A stretch of 64,000 bases of DNA from Peribacillus asahii (GTDB taxonomy: Bacteria > Bacillota > Bacilli > Bacillales > DSM-1321). Numbering within the stretch: the stretch's first letter is position 1; every line of letters begins with the position of its first letter. The stretch lies in the NCBI RefSeq assembly GCF_004006295.1, contig NZ_CP026095.1, positions 730,001 to 794,000 on the forward strand, read 5' to 3'. Made by a program: the position numbers and the translations under genes. The notes beneath the pieces were generated by a model. It searched no databases, was not told the origin of the DNA, and was given only the letters and a program-made list of their open reading frames with translations. This document shows, one piece after another, positions 23,445-31,214 of the stretch.

Positions 23445-24770
23445 TTGAAGGCGATGATTTCATTTTCAAACAGATTGATGCAAAGGTATATGCCTGATCC
23501 ATTTTTGCTTGTTATTGTGCTTACCTTTTTTGTCATCGGTCTTGCTATTTTTTTGACAGATAGTACACCTGCTCAAATTGTAGGTTACTGGGGAGATGGT
23601 TTTTGGAATTTGTTAGAATTCTCCATGCAAATGGTTTTAATTGTTGTAACAGGACATGTTATGGCGAGCAGTCCATTTTTTAAGAAATTATTGGGGAACT
23701 TAGCCAATATCCCAAAGTCACCGGGGCAAGCTATTATTCTGGTTACTCTTGTAGCTCTAATTGCATGCTGGATTAACTGGGGATTTGGTCTAATCATTGG
23801 AGCGTTGTTTGCAAAAGAGATTGCTAAAAAGGTCGATGGTGTCGATTATCGATTGTTAATTGCAAGTGCTTATAGTGGATTTATTATTTGGAGCGGGGGA
23901 TTATCTTCATCTGTTGCATTAACGATTGCTACACCTGGTCATTTTACGGAAAATCTTATAGGGATTGTTCCAACAAGTGAAACTCTTTTTTCTCCATTTA
24001 ATTTAATTGTTGTAATCGGGCTGCTTATTTTAGTTCCAATTATAAACCGATTTATGATACCTTCAAAAGAACAAGCTTTTTTGATTGATCGCAAGCTATT
24101 AGAAGATGTAGATAGTGTACAGGCAAGTGCAGTAGAACAAGCTGAACTGACACCTGCTGAGCGTTTAGAAAACAGTAAGATATTATCTTTGCTTATTGGT
24201 TTATTAGGCCTTTCTTTTTTAGCCTATTATATCGTGAAAAACGGATTTGTTATTAATCTTAATATTGTGAACTTTATCTTTCTTTTTATTGGGATAATAT
24301 TGCACAAAACACCGAGATTATTTTTAGAAGCTATTTCAAGTTCAGTTAAAAGTGCAAGTGGAATTATTATTCAGTTTCCGTTCTACGCAGGGTTAATGGG
24401 TATTGTGACCGCTTCAGGACTAGCTGGGATTTTATCTAATGCGTTTATATCTATTTCAAATGAGAATACATTCCATATGTTCACGTTATGGAGTGCAGGT
24501 TTGGTAAACTTCTTTGTACCTTCAGGTGGAGGACAGTGGGCTGTACAAGCTCCTGTTATGTTAGAGGCTGCAAAAGATTTAGGAGTTTCTTTACCGAAAA
24601 CAGCGATGGCTGTTGCATGGGGAGACGCTTGGACGAATATGATTCAACCATTCTATGCATTGCCAGCATTAGCCATTGCCGGTTTGAAAGCAAAGGATAT
24701 TATGGGGTATGGTTTAGTAATCATGTGTATAACAGGGATTTTTATTTCTGCCGTCTTTTACTTTTTATGA
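23445..24770 (+). CDS. AtoE-family short-chain fatty acid transporter
   Basis: A 441-residue membrane protein with about 12 hydrophobic segments, beginning FSNRLMQRYMPDPFLLVIVLT. Motifs INWGFGLIIGALFAKEIAK, YSGFIIWSGGLSSSVALTIATPGH and FFVPSGGGQWAVQAPVM match the AtoE family, which takes up acetoacetate, butyrate and similar acids. The TTG at 23445 follows AGGGGGAG at six bases and is the likely start; the ATG at 23454 is the alternative. It is divergent from a LysR gene. Being near the pha and acetoacetate-producing genes suggests exchange of short-chain acids, which is inference. Confidence 0.88.
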   Translation: MKAMISFSNRLMQRYMPDPFLLVIVLTFFVIGLAIFLTDSTPAQIVGYWGDGFWNLLEFSMQMVLIVVTGHVMASSPFFKKLLGNLANIPKSPGQAIILVTLVALIACWINWGFGLIIGALFAKEIAKKVDGVDYRLLIASAYSGFIIWSGGLSSSVALTIATPGHFTENLIGIVPTSETLFSPFNLIVVIGLLILVPIINRFMIPSKEQAFLIDRKLLEDVDSVQASAVEQAELTPAERLENSKILSLLIGLLGLSFLAYYIVKNGFVINLNIVNFIFLFIGIILHKTPRLFLEAISSSVKSASGIIIQFPFYAGLMGIVTASGLAGILSNAFISISNENTFHMFTLWSAGLVNFFVPSGGGQWAVQAPVMLEAAKDLGVSLPKTAMAVAWGDAWTNMIQPFYALPALAIAGLKAKDIMGYGLVIMCITGIFISAVFYFL

Positions 24771-24850
24771 TGGGTATATTGGATAATGATGGTAATTTAA
24801 AGTGTTATATCACATAGCCCTTATAGTAAATGAATGATTGAGTTATCAAG

Positions 24851-24880
24851 GACTTCAACGATTATGTTGAGGTCTTTTTT
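24851..24880 (+). terminator. Terminator after the AtoE-like gene
   Basis: GACTTCAAC and GTTGAGGTC form a nine-base stem, followed by TTTTTT. Confidence 0.8.
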
Positions 24881-25016
24881 AGAGATTATGCAGGAGAATT
24901 TCTGCATCGCTTTCATTAAGCTCGTCTATCTTTTTTTCAATAGTTATTTATTTTCACATTCGTGTAGTTTATTATTAAAATAGTGAGATTATTGTGAAAG
25001 AAATGAGGTTGCAGCT

Positions 25017-25808
25017 ATGGTGAAGGCAGTATTTTTTGATTTAGATGATACATTATTGTGGGATCAAAAGAGTGTTAAAGAAGCGTTTGTAGCAACATGT
25101 CTTGTGGCAAAAGAGAAATATGGGGTAGATGTTGAAGAGTTTGAAGAAGCGGTTCGAAAGGAAGCAAGAGAGCTGTATGCTTCATATGAGACGTATGAAT
25201 TTACACAAATGATCGGTATTAATCCTTTTGAAGGGCTATGGGGAAATTTCTTAGATGACACAGATGATTTCCGTAAAATGGCAGAGATTGTACCGGCTTA
25301 TCGTAAAGAGGCATGGACACGTGGGTTAAAGGCTTTAGGGATTGACGATGAGGCATTTGGAGCGGAACTCGCAGAGCGTTTTCCAGCAGAACGTCGCAAA
25401 AAACCTTTTATTTATGATGAAACATTTACAGTGTTAGATGAGCTAAAAGGTAAATATAAATTATTGCTATTAACAAATGGTTCTCCAGATTTACAAAATA
25501 CAAAGTTGACGATTACGCCTGAATTAGTGCCTTATTTCGATGAAATTATCATTTCTGGGGCATTTGGCAGAGGAAAGCCTGATCAAACGATTTTTGAACA
25601 TGCTTTAGAGCGAATTGGTCTAAATAAAGACGAAGTTATTATGGTCGGAGATAATTTAATGACAGATATTCTTGGTGCTTCAAGAACAGGAATTAAATCA
25701 GTTTGGATTAATCGTCATAATAAAGAACGCAATGAAGTTGTACCAGATTATGAAATTACTCATTTGGAAGAACTTTATCCGATTATTGAAGAACTAAAGA
25801 ATAAATAA
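25017..25808 (+). CDS. HAD-superfamily hydrolase
   Basis: A 263-residue HAD phosphatase. The nucleophile Asp is in [13 protein letters not shown] (D8), motif II in [10 protein letters not shown], and motifs III-IV in [14 protein letters not shown] and [14 protein letters not shown]. The helical cap domain lies between about residues 15 and 125. It resembles the YsaA/YjjG-like group of small-molecule phosphatases. The substrate cannot be read from sequence. It stands alone between two terminators. Confidence 0.88.
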   Translation: MVKAVFFDLDDTLLWDQKSVKEAFVATCLVAKEKYGVDVEEFEEAVRKEARELYASYETYEFTQMIGINPFEGLWGNFLDDTDDFRKMAEIVPAYRKEAWTRGLKALGIDDEAFGAELAERFPAERRKKPFIYDETFTVLDELKGKYKLLLLTNGSPDLQNTKLTITPELVPYFDEIIISGAFGRGKPDQTIFEHALERIGLNKDEVIMVGDNLMTDILGASRTGIKSVWINRHNKERNEVVPDYEITHLEELYPIIEELKNK

Positions 25809-25816
25809 AAGGAAAG

Positions 25817-25847
25817 GACTTCGGTATGATTGCCGAAGTCTTTTTTT
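25817..25847 (+). terminator. Terminator after the HAD hydrolase gene
   Basis: GACTTCGG and CCGAAGTC form a perfect stem, followed by seven T. Confidence 0.88.
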
Positions 25848-25977
25848 AGCTGCACTGAGAATTCACTAAAATCCGTTTTTATGTGCCAGTTGTGTTACAT
25901 TGCGATGAAGTAAGGATGCGGAAGATGATCTGCTTTACAAAACTTTATGTGAATTTTACTTTTTTTAAATAAAGCTA

Positions 25978-26006
25978 TTGCATTCTCATAAACTTCGATA
26001 TATAAT
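25978..26006 (+). promoter_or_regulatory. Promoter of the single tRNA-Gly gene
   Basis: -35 TTGCAT (25978-25983) and perfect -10 TATAAT (26001-26006) with a 17-base spacer, 44 bases before the tRNA. A 7-bp inverted repeat ATGTTGA/TCAACAT (26012-26036) lies in the leader. Confidence 0.7.
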
Positions 26007-26049
26007 TACTTATGTTGATTCGACAAAGTTCAACATAAACCTTCAAAAT

Positions 26050-26123
26050 GCGGGTGTAGTTTAGTGGTAAAACCTCAGCCTTCCAAGCTGATGATGAGGG
26101 TTCGATTCCCTTCACCCGCTCCA
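26050..26123 (+). tRNA. tRNA-Gly (TCC)
   Basis: Acceptor arms GCGGGTG and CACCCGC pair, anticodon loop CTTCCAA gives TCC, T-loop GTTCGATTC is normal, and CCA is encoded. It is a single-gene transcription unit with its own promoter and terminator. Confidence 0.96.
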
Positions 26124-26137
26124 TTACATACGTTGAT

Positions 26138-26184
26138 AACGCAGAGTTTCGTTACACAGAGAGAACGAAGCTTTGCGTTTTTTA
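26138..26184 (+). terminator. Terminator after tRNA-Gly
   Basis: AACGCAGAGTTTCGTT and AACGAAGCTTTGCGTT form a 16-bp stem with two wobble pairs, followed by TTTT. Confidence 0.85.
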
Positions 26185-26222
26185 AATTTTATAAATGTAA
26201 AAAACTGCTATATTTATAGTTA

Positions 26223-26269
26223 AAAAAAAGCGTATCGCCTTATCATCGATTTGGGAGATACGCTTTTTT
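26223..26269. terminator. Terminator of the B3/4-domain gene
   Basis: AAAAAGCGTATC and GATACGCTTTTT pair around a 20-base loop. A- and T-runs on both sides allow either direction; it directly follows the - strand gene ending at 26272. Confidence 0.8.
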
Positions 26270-26271
26270 AT

Positions 26272-26940
26272 TTAATTAGTTGAAATCGAGTAATGCCCTT
26301 TTCCGCCATGAATTTGCAGAAACATATCTAGTAAAGATTTTGTTTGCTTATCGGCTTCTTCTATTGAAGTAGAAGGAGTGAAATAAATAATTTGTAAGGC
26401 TTGTTTTGTTTCTTCTGTTACTTTTGTACGCTCAGAATCTACAAATGGGCTGCCGAAAGGCCCTTCTTGATCAACGGACGTAATCATATGCTCCATAGAG
26501 TTCATTCGACCGTTAAGCCCCATATATGTATCCTCGTGTTCACCAATTTTAATCGTTATATCTCCTGTAAGCTTAGCGCGGTCATAGATGCCAATAGGTA
26601 CTTCGAATAAAAGGGAAAAGAAGTTATTTAAATCGATGGCTGAATGCACAGGTGATAAATAATTTTGTTTTTGGATGCGGCGATACAGTGCTTCTGCAGA
26701 TGGGCGATATCTTGACGGGTTTGTTCCTATTAATTTAAAGACATTTCTCCATTCTTGAATTTTGTCGAAATCCGTCCATTCTTTTTCTTGAAGATCAAAG
26801 TATAAAGATTCTTGAAATAGTTGCAATCTTCCTTTTAACATTTGAGGGGATAGTCCGACTTCGATATCGTTGTATGTAATGATTCCGACTTTAAAGTGTG
26901 GAATTTTTTCTTTAAGATTGTCAGCAATGGTTGTTTCCAA
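26272..26940 (-). CDS. B3/4-domain protein (tRNA-synthetase beta-like editing fold)
   Basis: A 222-residue soluble protein that resembles the B3/B4 domain of phenylalanyl-tRNA synthetase beta. Typical segments are EWRNVFKLIGTNPSRYRPSAEALYRR and SPVHSAIDLNNFFSLLFEVPIGIYD. Stand-alone forms may edit mischarged tRNAs or bind amino acids; the role is unproven. The start is set at the TTG at 26940 because GGAGGTG lies seven bases upstream; the ATG at 26979 would place that site inside the gene. Confidence 0.8.
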   Translation of the reverse strand: METTIADNLKEKIPHFKVGIITYNDIEVGLSPQMLKGRLQLFQESLYFDLQEKEWTDFDKIQEWRNVFKLIGTNPSRYRPSAEALYRRIQKQNYLSPVHSAIDLNNFFSLLFEVPIGIYDRAKLTGDITIKIGEHEDTYMGLNGRMNSMEHMITSVDQEGPFGSPFVDSERTKVTEETKQALQIIYFTPSTSIEEADKQTKSLLDMFLQIHGGKGHYSISTN

Positions 26941-27032
26941 GTGTTTCACCTCCAAAAATGATTGAAAATAGTTTAACATAGATGGAAATGGTTGAACATA
27001 ATACAGACTTTTACGTACGAAGGTGAATAGAG

Positions 27033-28166
27033 ATGTATATGAAAGAATTGAAGAAAGAGCTAATTGCTTATAGTAAAGAAATTGGTATCGATAAAATCGG
27101 TTTTACGACGGCTTCGACGTTTGATTCGTTAAGGAATCGTTTATTAGAGCAGCAAACACTAGATTATCAGTCTGGATTTGAGGAGCCAAATATTGAAAAG
27201 CGAGTAAGGCCAGAGTTAATTATAGAACATCCGCAATCGATTATTTCCATTGCGTTAGCCTATCCTTCTAAAATGAAGGATGCTCCGTTAAGTACAAAAG
27301 GAGAACGACGTGGTATTTTTTGTCGAGCTTCTTGGGGAACGGATTACCATGTTGTGTTGAGAGAGAAGTTACAATTACTCGAATCATTTATTAAAGAGAA
27401 AATACCGAATGCATTGACGAAATCAATGGTTGATACAGGGGAATTGTCTGATCGAGCAGTAGCTGAGCGTGCCGGCATAGGATGGAGTGGGAAAAATACG
27501 ATGATCATTACTCCAGAGTTTGGATCGTATGTATATTTAGGTGATTTGATTACGAATGTACCTTTTGAACCCGATCAACCGATGGAAGATCAATGTGGGA
27601 CGTGTAATAAATGCGTAGATGTTTGTCCAACGGGAGCACTTGTACAAGGCGGACAGTTAAATGCAAAGCGTTGTATCGCTTTTTTAACTCAAACAAAAGG
27701 CTTCTTGCCAGACGAATTTCGTTCCAAAATTGGGAATCGCTTGTATGGATGTGATACATGTCAGACCGTTTGTCCGAAAAATAAAGGCATCGATTTTCAT
27801 ATTCATGCAGAAATGGAGCCGGACCCAGACATTGCAAAACCGTTGTTAAAGCCTTTATTGACGATTTCGAATAAGGAATTTAAAGAGAAGTACGGTCATG
27901 TATCTGGATCATGGCGCGGAAAAAAGCCGATTCAACGAAATGCAATTTTGGCGCTGGCACATTTTAAAGATGAAACGGCTTTGCCTGAATTAATTCAGGT
28001 GATGAAAGAAGATCCTCGCCCTGTCATTCGTGGTACAGCTGCTTGGGCAATCGGAAAGATTGGTGGAGGAGAAGCAGAAGGCATTTTACAAAGTGCATTA
28101 GATAAAGAGAAAGATGAAGACGTGTTAGCAGAAATAAAGAAGGGGTTAATGCTAGCGGCACATTGA
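27033..28166 (+). CDS. queG: Epoxyqueuosine reductase
   Basis: A 377-residue iron-sulfur enzyme that reduces epoxyqueuosine to queuosine in tRNA, using cobalamin. Two ferredoxin-type clusters are visible: CGTCNKCVDVCPTG and CDTCQTVCPKNKG. Residues 300-375 form HEAT-like repeats (AILALAHFKDETALPELIQ, RGTAAWAIGKIGGGEAEGI), as in the longer Bacillus forms. AAGGTGA lies six bases before the first ATG. The cobalamin-salvage gene cobT in this window would supply a related cofactor. Confidence 0.95.
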   Translation: MYMKELKKELIAYSKEIGIDKIGFTTASTFDSLRNRLLEQQTLDYQSGFEEPNIEKRVRPELIIEHPQSIISIALAYPSKMKDAPLSTKGERRGIFCRASWGTDYHVVLREKLQLLESFIKEKIPNALTKSMVDTGELSDRAVAERAGIGWSGKNTMIITPEFGSYVYLGDLITNVPFEPDQPMEDQCGTCNKCVDVCPTGALVQGGQLNAKRCIAFLTQTKGFLPDEFRSKIGNRLYGCDTCQTVCPKNKGIDFHIHAEMEPDPDIAKPLLKPLLTISNKEFKEKYGHVSGSWRGKKPIQRNAILALAHFKDETALPELIQVMKEDPRPVIRGTAAWAIGKIGGGEAEGILQSALDKEKDEDVLAEIKKGLMLAAH

Positions 28167-28167
28167 T

Positions 28168-28214
28168 AAAGTGAAATTTCGATCAGTGGGAGCTTACTGT
28201 TCGTTAAGCGTTGG
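28168..28214 (+). repeat. Intergenic repeat element, copy A
   Basis: AAAGTGAAATTTCGATCAGT and what follows (GGGAGCTTACTGTTCGTTAAG, then CGTTGG) match the element at 43531 after proC at most positions, with a shorter match at 55239 after pgcA. It begins within the last bases after the queG stop and runs up to a terminator. Confidence 0.6.
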
Positions 28215-28226
28215 ATTAAGTAGAGG

Positions 28227-28258
28227 AAATCACTCGTATTATTCAGAGTGATTTTTTT
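28227..28258 (+). terminator. Terminator after queG
   Basis: AAATCACTC and GAGTGATTT pair around a ten-base loop, followed by TTTTT. Confidence 0.85.
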
Positions 28259-28374
28259 TATACAATTAGATTGTAGACACCGTTAGCGAATAAGAAACCT
28301 TGATGTAGTTTTTGTATTTTTAATCAAGCCCTCTTCATACATATTGAGTAGGAGTGATAAAGGAGGGCTTAAGC

Positions 28375-29241
28375 TTGAGGGAACAATTAAAGGAATTATT
28401 ACAGACACGCATCGAACAGTATATATCGAGTGATGAGAGGCGGGCGGAACAAACGGATGAGAAGCCGTTACGAAAGAAGCAATTGTTAGAGAAGCGAGAG
28501 GCCGATATTGTTCGAGTTCATGCAGCAGGTAAAGTGCATTCTTTGTTTTATGATCGACAAGATACAGTACTGGCCTATCAAGTGCATTTGCAATGTTTAA
28601 TTAAACAAGGAGATACTTTTTTGATTGAAGAAGAGATAGAAGAACGTGAGGCTAGGTTTCAAAATGGTCTCATTGTGAATGATTATGAGGTAGAGCTAAT
28701 TTCAGAAGATACTTTTCTGCCTGAGCAAAGGGTAGAAGATGTACAAAGAGTCACGTATACGTACGATCGAAGAAAAGCGGTTCAATATGCTGAGCGGTGG
28801 TGGAATGAGTTTAATCCTGCTTATAATAAATTCGCGGATGATTGTACAAATTATATATCACAATGCTTACATGCGGGAAATATTCCAATGTGGGGGAGTC
28901 CCAATCGAACTAAAGGCTGGTGGATGGGTGGAAAAAGCTGGAGTTATAGTTGGACGTCTGCGCATGGTTTCTATAGGCTTTTGGCAGGTGGTAAAGGTAT
29001 TCGAACGCAAGAAGTGACGTATGCACAAGAGTTAAACCTTGGAGACATTATATGCATTGACTTTGAAGGAGATGGCCGTTTTGATCACTCCCTCATTGTA
29101 ACAGCAAAAGATATATACGGTATGCCGCTTGTGAATGCTCATACGGTAAACAGCCGCCGGCGTTATTGGACGTATGAAGATTCTACTCGTTATACTCCGA
29201 ATATTGTATATAAGTTTTTTAGAATTTTAGATGGAAGATGA
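28375..29241 (+). CDS. Amidase-domain protein (Amidase_6)
   Basis: A 288-residue protein. The N-terminal half is charged and resembles a helper domain; the C-terminal half (residues 140-288) matches the Amidase_6 putative peptidoglycan hydrolase domain. The cysteine-centred motif FADDCTNYISQCLHAGN and the histidine motifs DGRFDHSLIVT and NAHTVNSRRRYW are the expected active-site regions. No signal peptide is visible, which is odd for a wall enzyme. The start is at the TTG 28375 with AAAGGAGGG seven bases upstream; a GTG 21 bases earlier would include this site. Confidence 0.85.
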   Translation: MREQLKELLQTRIEQYISSDERRAEQTDEKPLRKKQLLEKREADIVRVHAAGKVHSLFYDRQDTVLAYQVHLQCLIKQGDTFLIEEEIEEREARFQNGLIVNDYEVELISEDTFLPEQRVEDVQRVTYTYDRRKAVQYAERWWNEFNPAYNKFADDCTNYISQCLHAGNIPMWGSPNRTKGWWMGGKSWSYSWTSAHGFYRLLAGGKGIRTQEVTYAQELNLGDIICIDFEGDGRFDHSLIVTAKDIYGMPLVNAHTVNSRRRYWTYEDSTRYTPNIVYKFFRILDGR

Positions 29242-29309
29242 AACGTTTTTTTGTCGGTTTGATTAATGATATAATGAAGGGAGACACTCATACTAGAGGT
29301 GAACAGGAA

Positions 29310-29798
29310 TTGGCCATACATGTAGTTTTATATCAACCTGAAATTCCGGCAAATACAGGAAACGTTGCAAGAAGCTGTGCGGCAACAAATACAACGTTAC
29401 ATTTAATTCGTCCGCTTGGATTTTCAACAGATGACAAATATTTAAAGCGTGCGGGTCTTGATTATTGGGAACATGTAAAGATTCATTATTATGATTCTAT
29501 GGATGAATTCTTTGAGAAAAATGCTGGTGGGGATTTCTACTATTTATCTAAATTTGGTGAAAAGCCTCATACGACATTTGATTATAGTAATCAAGATAAA
29601 GAAATCTTCTTTATTTTCGGTAGAGAAACAACAGGCCTTCCGAAAGATTTAATTCAGGAGAATATGGATCGTTGTTTACGTGTTCCGATGACGGATAAGG
29701 TGCGTTCGTTAAATTTATCAAATACAGCAGCTATTTTAATATATGAAGCATTAAGACAGCAAAATTATCGTGATTTAGATATTATAAGAGAAGGCTGA
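29310..29798 (+). CDS. trmL: tRNA (cytidine/uridine-34 2'-O)-methyltransferase
   Basis: A 162-residue SPOUT methyltransferase that methylates the ribose of the wobble base in leucine tRNAs. Motifs PEIPANTGNVARSCAAT, IRPLGF, FGRETTGLP and RVPMTDKVRSLNLSNTAAI (knot region) are all present. The start is placed at TTG 29310, eight bases after GAGGTG, which gives the normal family length; an upstream ATG at 29238 would overlap the previous gene and add 24 residues not seen in the family. Confidence 0.93.
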   Translation: MAIHVVLYQPEIPANTGNVARSCAATNTTLHLIRPLGFSTDDKYLKRAGLDYWEHVKIHYYDSMDEFFEKNAGGDFYYLSKFGEKPHTTFDYSNQDKEIFFIFGRETTGLPKDLIQENMDRCLRVPMTDKVRSLNLSNTAAILIYEALRQQNYRDLDIIREG

Positions 29799-29818
29799 CA
29801 TCATTCATTTTTTCGCTT

Positions 29819-29850
29819 ATATGTGTGAAATCGGGGTTTCACACACGTTT
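29819..29850 (+). terminator. Terminator after trmL
   Basis: GTGTGAAA and TTTCACAC form a perfect stem around TCGGGG, followed by ACGTTTT. Confidence 0.75.
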
Positions 29851-29868
29851 TAACTATGTTGACGGCGG

Positions 29869-29900
29869 GCGCTTTCTCTATAAGTATTTAGAGAAAGCGC
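29869..29900. other. Perfect 12-bp inverted repeat of unknown role
   Basis: GCGCTTTCTCTA and TAGAGAAAGCGC are perfectly complementary around an eight-base spacer, with no T-run behind. It lies between trmL and the nitroreductase gene, about 190 bases before the latter. The region up to 30087 holds no credible gene. Confidence 0.55.
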
Positions 29901-30087
29901 TAAGATGAGAGCTAGAAATCAATAGCGTCAAGCGCTTTTGATATGTGTTTAGTTAGCTCTAGATATGTCAGTGGTTCGAGAAGTATTTCTAAAGGAAGAA
30001 AGCGCCTTCAGAAGTACCCGCTTTATGTTTGTCGCCAATTACGGGCGTCTTGCAGTTTTTTATACATAATGTACAGGGGGAATAAAG

Positions 30088-30837
30088 ATGAATCAGATTA
30101 TCGAAAAAATACTAGATCACCGTTCTATTCGTTCATTTGAGGACAAGCCGGTAACGGAGGAACAAATTCGTACAATCGTGGAGTGTGCTCAGGCAGCATC
30201 CACTTCAAGCTATATTCAAGCATATTCCATTATTGGGGTATCGGATCCAGAGAAGAAAGCACAGTTAGCTGAACTTGCTGGGCCGCAAACATATGTAGAG
30301 AAAAGCGCGCACGTGTTTGTTTTTTGTGCTGATTTACACCGTCATGATATGGTTGCCGAGATGGAAGGACGAGATTTATCCGAGTCGATTGAAAGTACAG
30401 AGAAGTTTATGGTTGGTTGCATAGATGCCGCTCTTGCTGCACAAAATGCTGCAATCGCTGCGGAATCGATGGATCTTGGTATTTGTTATATTGGTGGTAT
30501 TCGTAATAATTTACATGCAGTTAGTGAAATTTTAAACATTCCACATCGTGTGCTTCCGTTATTTGCACTTATTATCGGTCATCCGAAAAATCGCTCTGAG
30601 AAGAAGCCGCGTTTACCGCTTGCTAACGTGTATCATGAAAATGGCTACCAAGCGGACCAACAAGTATTCATTGAACAGTTACAAGCATATAATGAAACAA
30701 TCTCAAGTTATTATGATAGAAGAACAAAAGGAAAGCGTAAAGATACATGGACAGAGCAAATGGCTGATATGTTAGGGAAAAAAAGCCGTATGTACATGAA
30801 AGAGTACGTGGAAGGAAAAGGATTGAAAAAGCGTTAA
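30088..30837 (+). CDS. NfsA/NfrA-type NADPH nitroreductase
   Basis: A 249-residue FMN-dependent oxidoreductase of the NfsA/FRP branch (HRSIRSFEDKPVTEEQIRTI, AQAASTSSYIQAYSIIGV, GGIRNNLHAVSEILNIP, KPRLPLANVYHENGY). These enzymes reduce nitro compounds, quinones or free flavin with NADPH and are often part of disulfide and oxidative stress responses in Bacillus. The ATG follows AGGGGG. It has its own terminator. Confidence 0.92.
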   Translation: MNQIIEKILDHRSIRSFEDKPVTEEQIRTIVECAQAASTSSYIQAYSIIGVSDPEKKAQLAELAGPQTYVEKSAHVFVFCADLHRHDMVAEMEGRDLSESIESTEKFMVGCIDAALAAQNAAIAAESMDLGICYIGGIRNNLHAVSEILNIPHRVLPLFALIIGHPKNRSEKKPRLPLANVYHENGYQADQQVFIEQLQAYNETISSYYDRRTKGKRKDTWTEQMADMLGKKSRMYMKEYVEGKGLKKR

Positions 30838-30885
30838 ATAAAAAAAGCTGAGTTGCTAAAAATAAGCAACTCAGCTTTTTTTATT
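30838..30885. terminator. Bidirectional terminator
   Basis: AAAAAAGCTGAGTTGC and GCAACTCAGCTTTTTT form a 16-bp stem around an eight-base loop. It serves the nitroreductase on + and the 31-residue gene on -, whose stop codon touches the stem. Confidence 0.88.
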
Positions 30886-30976
30886 TAACACTCGGTTTGT
30901 CGTTATAACCTGCAGTAAAGATAGCGGATAAAAATGTCACAATTACAGCAAGAATGATAATTGTACCTGCGCCCAT
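30881..30976 (-). CDS. 31-residue single-span membrane peptide
   Basis: A complete small gene: AAAGGAGG ribosome binding site nine bases before an ATG, then 31 residues starting MGAGTIIILAVIVTFLSA with one hydrophobic span, ending GYNDKPSVK, and a terminator immediately after. The product should be a one-pass membrane peptide with a polar C-terminal tail. I do not recognise a named homologue. The good ribosome binding site and directly adjoining terminator argue that it is real. Confidence 0.65.
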   Translation of the reverse strand: MGAGTIIILAVIVTFLSAIFTAGYNDKPSVK

Positions 30977-31214
30977 TATCGCAGTCCTCCTTTAAACTGA
31001 ATTGTCCAAATTTATACATGTAGTATACCTCAGTTACCAAAAAATGTGAATTATTTGTTACCATTGCTTGTATAATTTGTTAGAGAATATTTACTGATTT
31101 TATCGCAATTCAATCGTAGTTTAAACAACCTCTTTTGAAACTATGCACATGTTTGTCAAAGTTGTCGCATAGATTTAAGTATTCTCTATAAAGGGATAGG
31201 GGGAGGCTCCAGTA

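Noticed and set aside
29928-29945. cre site around AAGCGCTT before the nitroreductase gene
   Set aside because: Only the central bases fit; the flanks of the consensus do not match.
29943-30140. Possible 65-residue gene overlapping the nitroreductase start
   Set aside because: No ribosome binding site, atypical composition, and it overlaps a well-supported gene start.
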